The notes beneath the pieces are model-generated. The model worked only from the letters and a program-made list of their open reading frames with translations. It did no database searches and was not told where the DNA came from. Shown here in pieces: positions 28,449 to 43,504 of a stretch of 64,000 nucleotides of DNA (the first letter of the stretch is position 1; each line of letters opens with the position of its first letter). Source of the stretch: Clonostachys chloroleuca (Eukaryota; Ascomycota; Sordariomycetes; Hypocreales; Bionectriaceae); assembly GCA_037952775.1 (NCBI GenBank), contig JBANAY010000003.1, forward strand, positions 3,534,001 through 3,598,000. The letters are read 5' to 3'. The position numbers and the translations under genes are program-made.

Positions 28449-29505
28449 ATTATATAATATAACTAATTATATATAAATAGATATTAGATTAATATTAAAT
28501 CTATATTATTTCTAATAAAAATATTAAAAATATTCTATAGCTATAAATATATATTATACTTATAGAGATAAAATAACTAATAACCTTATATAACTAGCTT
28601 TTCTTATTTCTAAATATATATAATTTTAGATTAAACTAAAACTAATTCTAATATACCCTAGCCTAATATAAATAATACCCTAATCTAAATATAACTAAAA
28701 AAAAATATAAAGTTTAAATAATTAATTTTTAAGAGCTATTTTTATTCTAATTAATTTAATATAGTATATAATATATTAAAACTATAAATTATATATTAGA
28801 CTATAGTAGATCTATATAAAAAAGTAGTTATTTTTAAAATATAATATTTACTTAAACTTATTTTAATTCTCTATAAGTTCCTATAGTAGTAGTTATAAAT
28901 AGTAAACTATATAAAATAATAGATTAAGTAGATATAATTATTAGATTTATAATACTAAAAGTAGCTTTATTATTATAAGTAAATTCTTAATTAATTAGAA
29001 AAATATATTATAAATATATTTAATAAATAGCTATATTAGATTATTTTAAATAATTATTATTATTATTTTAAGAGTTTTATTAGAAGTATTAATTAAACTT
29101 TAAAAGATTAGAATATTTATATTAAATATTATAATTATTTAAAATATCTAGTAATTAATTAATTAAGTAATTAATAGTAAGATATAATTAATTAATTAAT
29201 TATAATAAGCTTTAAGTTAGAAAGAAAATATAATTATTATTATTAGATAATAAGTTTTCCCCTTTAGGAATTATAATTATAATTAGATTATTTATATATC
29301 TAGCTATATAAATACCTCCTATTATTAGAGTTTTTATAAGATTAATATCTATATTTAGACTAAAAATATAATATTTTAACTTTATCTTATAGTATTAAAA
29401 GTTCAGATATAAACTACTAATTATATTCTTAAAAAATATATATTAGATTATATATTATCTAATCTTAGAATATACTCTTATTTATAGTAAAACTAATAAA
29501 AAAAA
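28449..29505 (-). mobile_element. R1 element copy D (inverted)
   Basis: Full-length inverted R1, from the ATTATATAATATAACTAATT end to the AAAACTAATAAAAAA start. Among the copies it is relatively GC-retaining, with runs such as CCCCTTTAGG. It seems to split the gypsy-2 relic into 26136-28448 and 29506 onward. No matching flanking repeat was found. Confidence 0.7.
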
Positions 29506-32500
29506 TTCTATTAAGATCAGTAGATTAAATAAATAAATATTATATTATAATTAATAAAATTAATAATTATTTTATAATAAGAGTTTTCTATTTTATATTA
29601 AATAATAAAATAATAAAAAACTATATTATAATATTAGAAAAGAATATATTTAATTATTAAATAAAATAAGTATTAATTTATAATAATTTAGAAGTTCTAT
29701 AAAAGTTTAAAAGAAAAAATTATATTAAAACTATCTATAATTTTAATAATAAGATTAATTTACTAATTAATAATAAAGAATTATTATTCTATTTTTAGAA
29801 TATAATAGATAAAGATAGATTTATTAACTCTATAATAGACTAAATAGAATAAAAAAAAAAAAAAACTTTCTAAAGAACTAATTTAGTAAGTATAAAAGTA
29901 ATAGTTCCTTATTAAGCTATTTAATATATTTAAAATTAAACTAAATAATAATATATATATCTATATAATAGATTTATTAAAAGCTAAAAAAAATAAAAGA
30001 AATTATTAAATTATATAATATATAATATATAGAAGGACTATAGAATTATATATATATATAAAGAAGATAAAATAAAAATTAATTTAGTAAATAACTAATA
30101 GAATTTTAAACTATTAATTAAATTCTACTAGCTTAGACTAAAGAATTAAAAGATTCTTAATAATATTTATAATAAGCTATATAAAGTAAAGAAAATAGAA
30201 TAAATATTATAATTTTCTAGATTTATAAGCTCTATATTTATTATATAGTAATTAATTAATAGAAAGAAGAAGGAATATATTATTATAAATCTTTATATAT
30301 TAAATAAAGTATTAATACTAAATATCTATCTAATTCCTACTTAATAGAATATTATTATAAAGATTAGAAGAAATAAATATATAATAATATTTAATATATT
30401 AGTTTTTTTTTTTCTAATTATTTATTCTTATAAAATATTATTATTATATAATAATTATTAATCTATAGAAATTTAAAATATTAAATATTATATATATTAT
30501 ATATATTCTTATATTTAGTAATTTATTTAAAGAATATTATAAATTACTATAGGGAATACAGCTAATAGTAAATTAATAACCTAGCTAGCTATAGATAGAA
30601 AATAAAAAATAATTAAGATTATTTATATATAAAAATCAGATCTTTACTTATACTATAAATATATAAAGAATATTCTTATAGTATTCTAAAATATTAGTTT
30701 TATATTATTACTCTATAAATTATTCTATTACTATCTTTCTATTATATTATTAGATTTTAAAGTTAATACTTTAGAAATAATTACTATAGAAGAAAGAATA
30801 ATAGTAATTATAAAGATTAAAATATCTAATAATTTTAGATTACTTAAGATATATCTTAAAATAATAGAATTCCTATATATTTTTATTTATTAATATATAT
30901 AGAAAGTTAAACTATTTAAAATAAGAAAAAAAGCTTTATTAGAAGAATTAATAAAAAAGAATATTAAAATATAGAAAATTAATAAGATTATAAAAGTAAA
31001 GAATATAATTAAAATAATATTTTAACTAACTAATAAGAAAATATAATTTTTTAATATTCTCTAAATATATCTATTAAAGGAAATTTATTATATTATTAAA
31101 ATCTAAATAAAATATTATTTATTAAATTAGATTTAAATAAATAAAATATAGATATTTTTATTTTCTATTTAATATTAGATTATTAAAATAATAAATAATT
31201 ATCTATTAAAGAAATTTAACTAATTATATTTCTAAATAGAATAATTAAATTAAATAAGAAAGAATATATCTTAATAGAATTAGAAATTATATATCTAGTT
31301 TAAATATATAAAAAGAATAGAATACTTACTAATTTATATTAAAAATAATCTATTATCTTAATAGAATATATATTAATAAAAGATATAATTAACTATATAA
31401 GTATTAATATAATAAATATAATAAAAATAAACTAATAGTTAATAAATATTTTAATATATTTAAGTTAATTTAGTTTAAATATTTTTTATATCTCTAGAAA
31501 ATAAAATCTAATTCTAAATATATTATTCTAATTTCTAATATTAGATAAGAAAGACTAATTAGAAGATAAAAAGAAAGAATATTATTTAGTAAATAAATTA
31601 GATAATATTTAGAATAATAAAGATAAAGATAATAGATATTTCTTAGAAAGTATATATCTAGGAATAGAATTAATTTCTAATTTAATAATAAATATAGATT
31701 TAAAGAAAATAATTAAAGAAAGATATTCTAAAAATAAAATATAGAAGAAGATTTATAATATATTAATTAAGAGAGTAATAAGAAATAATATAATAGTTCT
31801 TAATTTAATAGAAAAAACTTAGAAATTTAAATATTCTTTTTATTTAAAGTATAAATTAATTTATAAATATAATTATAATAGTTATTATAATTTCTATATA
31901 TTATTATTAGTAGTATAACTATTATTTAACTAGATATATAATTAAAATTTCTATATAGAATTTATTAAAATAAATAAACTACTTAATAGTATATCTTTCT
32001 ATAGAAAATTAGAAAAACTTAGATTTTATATCTATTATTATTTAATATATAGAACTTATTAAATAAACTATAAAAAGATATATAGAAAGATATAATTAAT
32101 ATTTATATTTATATAATCTTACTATATAGTAATAATTAATTTTATTATAAACCTATTAATAAAAGTATAGAATAGATTTTTTTAATATCTAATTAATATT
32201 ATAAATATATTTAATTTAATAATAATTATAATATATAAATAGTTAAAGAAATTAATCTTTATTTTAGAATATATAATATATAGAATAAAATATTAAATAG
32301 TAATTTTCCTTAGAATATTATTAATATATAACTAAAGATTATTAAGAATAATAATAAATAATAGAGATTTAAAATTCCTATTAAACTTCTAAAAAGAATT
32401 ATTTAAACTTTTAGAAATAAAGTTATTAAATAGTATAAGCTACTATTTCTAGATATAGAGAGTAATAGAATAAAAAAACTAAATAATTAAAATAGCTATA

Positions 32501-34455
32501 TAATTTTATAAATTTATATTAAATATTCTATAATCTAATATTATATTAGTATTATAATTCTATCTAAATAACTTAATAAATATATTAATTAGATAGAGTT
32601 CTAATAAACTTATTTTAGAATTTAAACTAAATAATATAATAAATATTCTAAAAAAGAATAAATAATTAAACTAAGATATAACTAATATAATAAGATAATT
32701 ATATACTAAAAAAGCTTAATATATTATTTTAATAATAATAGTTAAAATAAAGAACTAATATAATAAAAACTATTAATTAGTTAATTTTAAATTTAATTAA
32801 AAAATATATTTTAAGTTATATAAAGGTTTTAATATTCTTAATAAACTAACTAGAAAGTATATATAATAAAGAATTAAACTATTTAAAATTAAAAAATAAA
32901 TTAGATCTTTAGTTTATAAATTAAATCTACTATCTTTATAGAAAATATATTTAATTATTTTTATAATCTATTTATTACTAGTATTAATAGGAAATAATCT
33001 ATAGAAAAAAAGAATTAAAGAATTTAATCTAATTAAAATTAAAAAAAAAGAAAAACTAATAGGAAATTAAAAAAATAATTAATAAAAAGCTACTTTATCT
33101 AAAAGGAAAACTCTTTTTTATTAAATATCTAGTAAAATAGAAGAAATATAATAATAAATATAAGAAATAGAAAAAGAAAAATAAATTAATTCTAATAGTA
33201 TAAAAGATTATTAAATATTAAGAAAATAAATATCTAGCTATAGAATAGTTAAAGAATATAATAATTATAAAGTTAGAATAAGTTAAGAAAATTCTAAAAA
33301 TAAATATTAAGATTAGATTATTTAGAAGAATATTACTATATTCTTTCTATTACTATAATTTAAATATTCTTACTATATTAATCTCTAAAGATAATAGATT
33401 ATATAAAATTAGAAAATATATTATTATAAAATAAAATAAAGTATTAATTAAATAAAATAAAACTATTTATTAGAAGAATATTTTTACTAGTAAAGAAATA
33501 TATAATTATAAGCTTATTAGAGATAGAAATAGAGAATATAATAATAATAGCTTTATTAATTTTAATTAAATAATTTAAAGAATTATTTAGCTATATATCT
33601 TACTATATAATATAATAGTAAATTAATTTAATTAGAAAGAAAGATTAATATAAAGTATAGAAGTTCTTCTTAATACTATTATTATAATATAAAATCTAAC
33701 TTATAAATATAATAAATAATAGTTTAGAGAAATAAGTATTATAATTAATTAGAAATCTCTCTAATAGGAAGTTAAGAAATTAATAGAATAAAAAGTAAAA
33801 GTACTACTAATTAATATTAAAATAAAACTATATAACTTTAGATAATACTATAATATATTCTATCTTTTATAATAGATTAATATAAATAAGAATATAGAGA
33901 AATTTACTATTCTAACTATAATTAAATATAAGAAATAAGAATAATATACTAATATATTATTAATTATAGTAAAACTTTATAAATACTTTAAAATTAATCT
34001 AACTAATTAACTCTATAAGAAGTTAATTATCTTTTTAAAAATAACTAATTAGTTAATTAATAAATAGAAAAATATATATAAAGAGAATAAATTATTCTAT
34101 AGATATTTAATAGATATAATAAATATTCTTATAGAGATATATAAGATTATTTCTAGAGAAACTCCTTATCTTATTAACTAGTTTAATTATAAACTAGAAT
34201 AATACTATAATAATACTATTATTAATAAATTAAATATTTAATAATAAATTAAGGAATAAATAGTAACTTAAGGATATTAGAATAATAATAGTAATTTAAT
34301 TAAAATAAATTAATAATAAATTAATTAGGATTTATATAATTAATATTAGTTTATTAGAAGTATAAAGATATATAACTATTATTAAGTTAATAAAACTATA
34401 TATAAAGACTATTTTTATATTCTATATAATTATTATTTATTTAATAGAAATATAA
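29506..34455 (+). mobile_element. gypsy-2: RIP-degraded Ty3/gypsy-type pol relic
   Basis: The + strand frame, read through stops, shows the order of a Ty3/gypsy pol. There is a YRxLNK-like segment of reverse transcriptase near 30290. RNase H and connection sequence lie near 30800-31000. An integrase core lies near 32100-32650, where LNSISYYF is the remnant of the conserved AYHPQTDGQTER region. Stops fall at former Gln and Trp codons, as RIP predicts. I could not define its LTRs. The 3' part recurs inverted at about 9800-11590. Confidence 0.65.
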
Positions 34456-34504
34456 TTATTATATAATATAACTAATTATATATAAATAGATATTAGATTA
34501 ATAT
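34456..34504 (-). mobile_element. R1 terminal fragment (inverted)
   Basis: About 50 bp matching the R1 3' end (ATATAATATAACTAATTATA and the following bases), cut off where gypsy-1 gag sequence begins. Confidence 0.5.
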
Positions 34505-35332
34505 ATTTTAATTACTTATTAATTATTTTAATATTAATATAATTAAAATTATATATATTTATTCTTAATTTATTAGAAATATATTTAAATAATTTAAATT
34601 AATTATTAAAGAAAATTTTAATAAATAAAAAAACTAATAAATTATTTATATTATAAGTTTTAATTATTTTAAAGAAAATTTTAAATAAATTTTTAATATT
34701 TAAAGTAAAAAATATAAAACTAAATATAATATTAATAAATTTATTTAAACTAAATTAATTTTAATTTTTAATATTAAATATTTTTAATTATTAATTAAAA
34801 TAAAATATAATTATAAATAAATTATATTTTATTATTTTAATAAACTAAAAAAAGAAAATATAGAAGTAATATAAAGAAAACTAATTATTTAATTTTTATA
34901 ATTATATAATAATAGTATATTTAATAATAAATAATATTAATAATAAATATAAAGAAGAAAATTTATATATATTAATATTAGTAAATCTTAATATAATTTA
35001 AAATAGAGAATTATTATCTTTAAAATATATATAAATTCTATAGAGTTAAAATTATAAAAAAGATAAATATTATAATTATAATAAAATTAGATATATTTTA
35101 TTATAATATTTAAAACTAAAAAAAAATTAAAAATTAAAAATTAAAAACTTATAAAAAAAGATAAAAAATAATTAAAAATAATTAGAAAAATTAAAATTAA
35201 AATTAAAAGAATATTAAAAAAAATTAATAATAATTCTTATAAATTTTCTAAAAATTTAAATAAAAATATAAAAAAAAAATTTAATAAACTTTATATTTAT
35301 TACTAAAAGAAAATCTAAAAATAAAATCTAAA
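34505..35332 (+). mobile_element. Older gypsy-1 copy, gag 5' part (left of nested insertion)
   Basis: Matches gag of the complete gypsy-1 element at about 36150-37230 but is more degraded. It stops at the target duplication CTAAA (35328-35332). The same gag continues in register at 42755, after the complete element. This proves nested insertion of gypsy-1 into an older gypsy-1. Confidence 0.75.
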
Positions 35333-35709
35333 TATTATAAATAACCCCTGTATTACTTAATAGAACTATCCTTAGTTATTATATATAGTTATATATAGTT
35401 AAATAATATAGTTAATATTCTATATATTAACTATAGTACTAATTAATTACTAATAATATATTCTATATTATATATATTATCTTAATATATATATATATTT
35501 ATTTTACTAAATAAAATACTCTTTTAGATAGTTATTAATAATATTATTTATATATCTATTATTACTAGCTCTATAATACTTATATATTAATAGTAACTTA
35601 TATTATATAGCCTAAGATAATCTAATTATACTACTTAGAATAATACTCTAATTAGTTTAATTCTAATCTACTCTAGACTCTATTTAGTATAAGTTATCTA
35701 ACTATTATA
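35333..35709 (+). repeat. gypsy-1 5' LTR
   Basis: 377 bp, TATTATAAATAACC to CTAACTATTATA. It matches the 3' LTR over its whole length; the differences seen are mostly C/T or G/A. It contains TAATATATATATATATTTAT near the middle, a possible promoter TATA region. Confidence 0.88.
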
Positions 35710-38700
35710 TATTAATAACTCTTATTTAGCTAATTACCTTATCTTAATTACTATATAATAATAAAGAAGATATTATAGCTACTATAGTACCCTAAGCCTA
35801 GTAATAGTATACTCCTACTACTAATAATAATCTATTTACTCTAATTATTAAGGATAATACTATAGATAAAAATAGTAATAATAGTAGTAAAGATAATAAT
35901 AATTATACTAAAGAAATATAGCTCTTATAAAACTAAGTTAACTAGCTTAATATATATCTTATAAATACTTACTAGGAGTTAGCTAATATAATAAATCTTA
36001 TAGTATAGTAAGCTGCTATAAATACTAATCTTTATATTTAGATTATAATTATAGTTTAAGGAAGGGAGCTAGAATAACTACTTAAGCTACTACTATCTAA
36101 GATATTTAATAGAACTTAAAATAAACTTTAGGAATTTATAATTTAACTCTAAGTATACTTTAATTACTTTCTAATTATACTTAATACTAGTAAAAGGAAG
36201 GTTATATATACCTACTTATAACTTAAGAGAGTTATATTTAACTAGTTTAAACTTATTATAAAGAAATATCTTAATAGATAAAGAAACTAATAAACTATTA
36301 ATATTATAATAAGTTTTAATTATTTTATAGAAATTCTTAAATAAATCTTTAGTATTTAAAATAAGAAGTATAAAGTAAAATATAAGATTAATATATTTAT
36401 CTAGAAAGAATTATATTTAATCTTTAGTACTTACTATCTCTAGCTATTAATTAAAACTAGATAGAATAAGGAATATACTATATCTTACTATTTTAATTAA
36501 CTTAAGAAAAAAGTTTAGGAAGAACTATATAAGGAAAACAGGCTAAAAAGTATTTATAAATATATAACTATAGCTATAAAGATTAATAACTAGTAATATT
36601 ATTAGTAAACCTATAATAGAAAAATAATCTATTTTACTAATACTAGAAAACTATAATAATAATATACTATAGCCTCTAGGATATATATAGGACCTATAGA
36701 GCTAGGAGCTATAGAGAAATATAAATATTATAATTATAATAAAGTTAGATATATTTTACTCTAATATTTAGAACCTAAGAAGGATAAGAAGAAAAACTAG
36801 AAACCTACTAAGAATAGTAAAAAATAATTAAATATAATTAAGAAAACTAATACTAAAGTTTTAGGAATAATATATAAAATTAACTAAGGAGAAACTCCTA
36901 TAACTATTATAGTTCCTAAATACCCTCTAAGAGATATATCTATTTTCTAAGAAGTACTAGAACCTAAGAAGTATATAAAACTTAATATAGCTAGAAAATA
37001 ATAAGAAGAAATCTAATAAATCTTCTAAGAGCTTAAGAAAAAACTTAAATAAGAGAAACTAGTTCTAGGATTTAGACTACTTACTAAATATAAATATATA
37101 TTCTATTATACTAATAGAGTTATTCTATAAAACTCTACTAAAAAAGAATAATATTAATAGATAAGGATAGAAATTAAAGCTAAATATAGTAAACTCTATA
37201 TATATTATTAAAAGAGAATATAAGAATAATATTTAGATATATTAGAGGAACTAGTTATTTTTAGAAATAATACTATTAGTACTATATATTTTAGTAATAG
37301 TATATATAAAATACTAATCTATATAAAAATAATATAAATATATAATTACCCTCTAGAATTATAAATAACCTATTATAATAATTAATATTAAGTATATTAA
37401 ATAGAGAAAGCTAAGAATAATTTCTTTTTATACCCTAATAGAAGGATATCTAATAAGTATACTATAGAATAGATATAATAATTTATATACTAATAATAGA
37501 GTATAAAATAATATACTATCTTTAAAGAAGATTTAAAAGAATACTCTAAAGAATATATCTATAGTAAATTATTAGTAGAATTATATACTAAATTAAAATA
37601 TAAAGTTTATAAGAAAGCTAAAATTAAATTATAGTATAAGAATAAGAACTTTAAAGATTAAATAATAGCTAAATATAATAGTTAAATTAAATAATACTAT
37701 AACTAGAAGTATAGAAACTATTTAGAAGGTAAAATAATAGTACTAGAACTAGTTAAATATAGTAATAATAATATAAACCCTACTAAGATATACCTCTAAT
37801 AGTATTAATAATAAGAAGAAGAAATAAAATAATACTATAAATAAGATATACTATCTCTAATAGATAGTAAAGAAAGTAATAATATAGAGGAATAAGAAAT
37901 TACCTCTATTAATAAAAAAGAATAGGATAAAGCCTACTTTAATAATAGGATATTTATAATAATTAGTAAACTAAATAACTAGAAAAAGAAATATAAATAA
38001 TTTATCCCTAGTTCTATAGATAAACTAAGAACCCTTATAGATATTCTAAAATAAGTATCTAAGAATAAGGAAAAGTAAGAATAGCTTAAATAATAAATTA
38101 ACTAGATAAAAAATAATATAAACTATTTTCCTAGGAGCTATAGAGAGAGGAAATTTAATTAATATTATTATAGATATTAAGATTAAGGGATATTAGCTTA
38201 TAGTATAGATAGACTATAGAGTATTATATAATTATATCTTACTAGTAGTAATTAACTAACTCTACTTATTATAGAGGATAAAGAAAAAGTTCTATAATAT
38301 TATAACTCTAGATAGAATATTATTTAAGTATAATAATAGAATTATTAACTCTAAGATTAATTACTTTATAATTAAAATCTAAAGAAAAGAATTTAATATT
38401 ATGTATAACTTAGTACTATTAAATTCCTATAATATTATATTAGGATTACTATAGTTATAAGATATAAACCTACTAATAGATTAATTTACTAGCTATATAG
38501 AGTAGAGAGATACTCTTATAAATCTATATTAGAATTAATAGAAATTAAAATTTTATTAGATATTAGAAGAATATAATAATTTCTTAATAATTAAAAGTAC
38601 TATTATAAAAAACTAAAATAATAATTTATAATAATAAGTAGATATAGTAGTTATAGTTTTAATAGTATTATAATCTAGTATATTAAAAAATCTATTCTAT

Positions 38701-41700
38701 TAAGAATTATAATAAATAAAATAAATCTTAGGCTAGATATAAAAATTAGAATAACCCCTAGAAATAGATTTTATTAATTAGATATATATAATAAATTAAT
38801 AAAAATATAACTATAATATTAAGTTTAATTTATAGTATAAATAAGTAAGGAAAGAATAACTATAAAAAGATAAAGAGAAATACCTTAAAAAAGAAAGACT
38901 AGATTATATTCTAAAGAAATACTAGAAATATAATAAGCTATTTAAAGAGACCTTAGAAACCAGATTACTATAGTATAGCTAATAGGACTATAAAATTTCT
39001 ATTATTAATAGAGGAGAACTAGCCTTCTATAAACTCTATAATCTTATAAAACCTTAGTTATAAATACTCTATAAATATATTAATAATATATTAGTAAAAG
39101 ACTATATATAGTTATTAACTTTATCTATAGAATACCCTATAATATTTATACCTAAGAAAAATAATAAACTCTATTTAGTTATTAATTATTACTAACTAAA
39201 TAAGATTATATATAAAGATAGAATATTCTTACTACTAATTATAGAACTTAGAAATTAATTATAAAGTAAATAGTAGTTTACTATATTAGATCTAAAAGGA
39301 GCTTATAACTTAATATAAATAAAAAAAGGAGATAAATAGAAAATAGTATTTAGAATAAAGTTTAGTTTATATAAGTACTTTATTATACCCTTCAGACTAA
39401 TAAATATACTTATAATATTCTAATAAATAATTAATTAAATACTCTAGGAGTATCTTAATATCTTTATAGTTATATATCTTAATAATATTTTAATATTCTT
39501 AAATAATCTAAATATATATAAAGAATATATATATAAGGTTCTAAAGAAACTAGAAAATATAAATCTCTTAATAGAATCTAAGAAAAGTTAGTTTTATATT
39601 AAAAAAATTAACTTCTTAGAATATACTATTTAATCTAATAAAATATAAATAGAAAAAAGTAAAATTATTATAGTTTCTAAATAGAAAAAACTAATAAATA
39701 TTAAAAAAGTATAAGCTTTCCTTAGATTTACTAATTACTACTAATAATTTATTAAAGACTATAGGAAGATTACTATACCTCTATATAATCTAATAAAGAA
39801 AGAAAAGGAATTTTAATAGAATTTAAAATATTAGAATATATTTAATAATATTAAGAATTATATAACCTATAAATCTATACTATAGATATTTAATCTAAAT
39901 AAGGAAGTAGAACTTAAAACTAATATTTTAGATTTTATAATTAGTATATAAGTTAGCTAAAGGGATAATAAAAGGAGATTATACTCTATAGTATTCTACT
40001 TAAAGAAACTATATAGTATAGAACTTAATTACTCTATCTATAATAAGGAATTTATAGTAATTATATATATATTTAAAGAATTTAAATACTACTATCTAGA
40101 AATATAATATAAAGTTAAGATATATATAGATTATAAGAATATTCAGTATTTTACTATAACTTAATAACTTAATAGATAATAAATATATTATACTAAATAC
40201 TTATCTAAATTTAACTATAAAATTATATATTAAAAAGGATTAGAAAATAAATAAGCTAATACTCTTAGCTAGAAATCTAAGTATAAATAAATAATTCTAA
40301 AAACTAATAAATAACTATTTTTAATAAATAATAAAGAATATTTAATATAATAAACTTTAGATATTATATTAAGAGAAATAATATATATTAAAGTCTAGAT
40401 AGAAGCTATACTAAATATAAAAATATTATAGTAAAATATAAGAATAATACTTATTAAGGAAATTTATAAGTATTTACTTTTAGGATATTAAGAAGTTAAG
40501 AAAATATTTAATAGAATAAAATAATATTATAATTACCCTAATCTATAAAAAGATATATAAACTATAGTTTCAGAATATAATACTTATATATAGATTAAAT
40601 CTATAAGATATAAACTATATAAAGAACTTAAACTAGTTTTAGTATTAGAATAACTATAGTAATTAATATCCTTTAATTATATTATTAAGCTACTATTATT
40701 AATAGAACCTATAATAGGAGTATAATATAATAGTATTCTAATTATTATTAATAGACTTATAAAGTATAGGTATTTTATTCTATATAAAAAAGTAAGTTCT
40801 ATAGAAGACCTTATATATTAATTCCTATAATATATAGTTAGTTACTATAGATTATTTAAAGAAATAATCTTAGATAGAGAAATAACTTTTACCTCTAAAT
40901 TTTAATAATCCCTTATAGTATAAATAGATACTAAGTATAAGCTTTTAATAGCTTATTACCTCTAGAGTAATAAATAAATAGAATATTTAAACTAAATATT
41001 AGAATAATACTTATAAGTATATATTAATTATAAATAAAATAATTAGATATAACTATTACCTATAGCTTAGATTATATATAATAGTTTAGTATAAGAATCT
41101 ACTTAGCTTATATCTATATATATAAACTATAGTTATAAATCTGAATTTTAAAACTAATAAATACTTAATAAACTAGATATATCTACTACTATACTTATAA
41201 AAAAATATTATATTTATTATATATAGAAATAAAAATAAAATTAGAATTTATTTAAAAAAGAATAAAAAAATACTATAATAAAATAAAATTAAAAAGACTA
41301 ATTTTAAAAGAAAGAGATAAAGTCTATCTACTTTATAAAAATATTATAATAATATAACTAAGTAATAAATTAAATTATAAAAAACTTAAACTATTTAAAA
41401 TTAAGAATAAAAAATTAGATATTAATTATAAACTATTACTACTAGATATAATATATATCTATCTAGTTTTTTATATCTTATTACTTAAAAAAGTACTAGA
41501 AAATACTCTAGATTAAAACTATCTAATTAAGATCTATAAAGAAGAATATAAACTAGAAAAAATACTAAAAAAAGAAGTTAAAAATAGATAAATATTCTAC
41601 TTTATTAAATAGAAGGGATATACTAATAATAATAATATCTAGAAATCTACTAGATATTTAAAGAATTACTAGAAGCTTATCTAATAGTATTACTAGACCT

Positions 41701-41769
41701 AGAAATACCTATTCTAATAAACTAAGAAGGGAATAGTTCTATACTCTCTTAAAGAAATACTAAATTAAT

Positions 41770-42070
41770 TTTAATCTCTGAAAATACAGGCTCAGAAGAA
41801 GGAGTAATTACTGAAGAAGAAGCTGTCTTACAGGCTGTCTCTTCTGCCTCCTCTTATTCTATCTGCTCTAACTCTTTAATACTATTAATACTATAAGATA
41901 CTGCTTATATTATCTTATTAAGCTATATTTTTTTTTTTTATATAAATACTATACTTTAGTACTTATATACTCTAATTCCTCCTCTGCTATATCTAGCTCC
42001 TCTTTAGCCTGCTAATAATAGACCCTAATATAGCGGATCTGCTATATAGATAACCCTTGAATATTATAGT
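41770..42070 (+). other. Least RIP-mutated patch, gypsy-1 3' end
   Basis: This stretch near the end of gypsy-1 has many surviving CAG and CTG triplets (for example TTACAGGCTGTCTCTTCTGC), the only CpG I found in the island (AGCGGA) and one TTG. It is the nearest view of the pre-RIP sequence and illustrates the context of the surviving sites. Confidence 0.75.
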
Positions 42071-42372
42071 ATAATTAACTGTATAATATATATTCTATAT
42101 AATAAGAGGAATCTAAAGGAGATACCTAGTAAGAATACTTACCTTAGCTCTTATAGTAAGAATATACTAGTATAATAGAAGGATTATTTAGAATAGTAAA
42201 AAGGAGAGTATTCCTATAAACTATAAATAACTTAGTTTTTAATACTTTTATTTTTAAAATATAACTAGATAATATAGTATTAGTATAAATAATAAAGAAA
42301 GGAAGTTAGATAATATACTAACTAGGCTGCTAAATATAATCTTAAGGATAAAACTAATAGAAGAGGGTATTA

Positions 42373-42749
42373 TATTATAAATAACCTCTATATTACCTAA
42401 TAGGATTATCCTTAGTTATTATATATAGTTATATATAGTTAGATAATATAATTAATATCCTATATATTAACTATAGTACTAATTAATTACTAATAATATA
42501 TTCTATATTATATATATTATCTTAGTATATATATATATTTATTTTACTAGATAAAATACTCTTTTAGATAGTTATTAATAATATTATCTATATATCTATT
42601 ATTACTAGCTCTATAATACTTATATATTAATAGTAACTTATATTATACAGTCTAAGATAATCTAATTATACTACTTAGAATAATACTCTAATTAGTTTAA
42701 CCCTGACCTACCCTAGACCTTATTCAGTATAAGTTATCTAACTATTATA
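42373..42749 (+). repeat. gypsy-1 3' LTR
   Basis: 377 bp, aligning with 35333-35709 without length change. It keeps more unmutated cytosines near its end (CCCTGACC at about 42706). It is followed directly by CTAAA, the target duplication. Confidence 0.88.
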
Positions 42750-42754
42750 CTAAA

Positions 42755-43504
42755 TTAAAAATTAAAATTAATAATTTATAATAAAGGAATTATTAATATT
42801 ATTTAAAATAATAATAATAAATATAATATATTAATTTATATAAAAATTATAGAAATATAAAATTATTTTATATAATCTTAGATAATTTATTATAATATAT
42901 AATATAAAATATATTAAAGAAATAAAATAATTAACTTTTTTCTATTTTTAATAAAATTTATTTTTATTAAATATAAAACTATATAAATCTAATACTTAAT
43001 ATATTAATAATATAAAATAAAATTATATATTTTTAAAAAGAATTTAAAAGAATATTTTATTAAATATATATATAAAAAATTATTAGTAGAATTATATTAA
43101 GAATAAAAATATAAGATCTATAAGAATAATAAAATTAAATTATAATATAAATAGAAATAAATAAAAATCTAAATAATAATTATTTAGAATAATTAAATTA
43201 AATAATATAATAATTAAAACTATAAAGTTTATTTAAATATAAAATTAAAAATATTAGAATTAATAAATATAGTAATAATAATATTTTTAATAATAATAAT
43301 TATAAAAGAAAATACTATAAAAATACTATTTAGAAAAATAATTATTTTTAAAGAAAAAAAAAATTAAAATTTTATTAATAAAAAAATTAAAAAATTTTTT
43401 ATTTAAATAAAAAAATACTAAGAATTACTAAAGAACTAGATAATTAGAAAAAGAAATTTAAATAATATATTTCTAATAATAAGTAGATATAGTATATTAA
43501 AGAT
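42755..43504 (+). mobile_element. Older gypsy-1 copy, gag 3' part (right of nested insertion)
   Basis: Continues the gag of 34505-35332 in register, matching the complete element from about 37234 to 37790. It is more strongly mutated than the inserted copy. It ends where repeat Z begins. Confidence 0.7.

Larger units (their letters stand above)
35333..42749 (+). mobile_element. gypsy-1: complete Ty3/gypsy LTR retrotransposon, RIP-inactivated
   Basis: A 7,417-bp element. LTRs lie at 35333-35709 and 42373-42749, both exactly 377 bp. The 5-bp target duplication CTAAA is at 35328-35332 and 42750-42754. LTR ends read TA...TA, as expected for TG...CA after RIP. A purine-rich tract (AATAGAAGAGGG, about 42357-42368) precedes the 3' LTR. 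Order inside: Asn/Ser-rich gag (about 35850-37800), protease region, reverse transcriptase (about 39100-39600), RNase H (about 39880-40110) and integrase (DRLTK-type motif near 40750). RT-before-integrase order and motif style indicate Ty3/gypsy. The YxDD box near 39470 is mutated, and stops are frequent. The element is dead. Confidence 0.88.
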
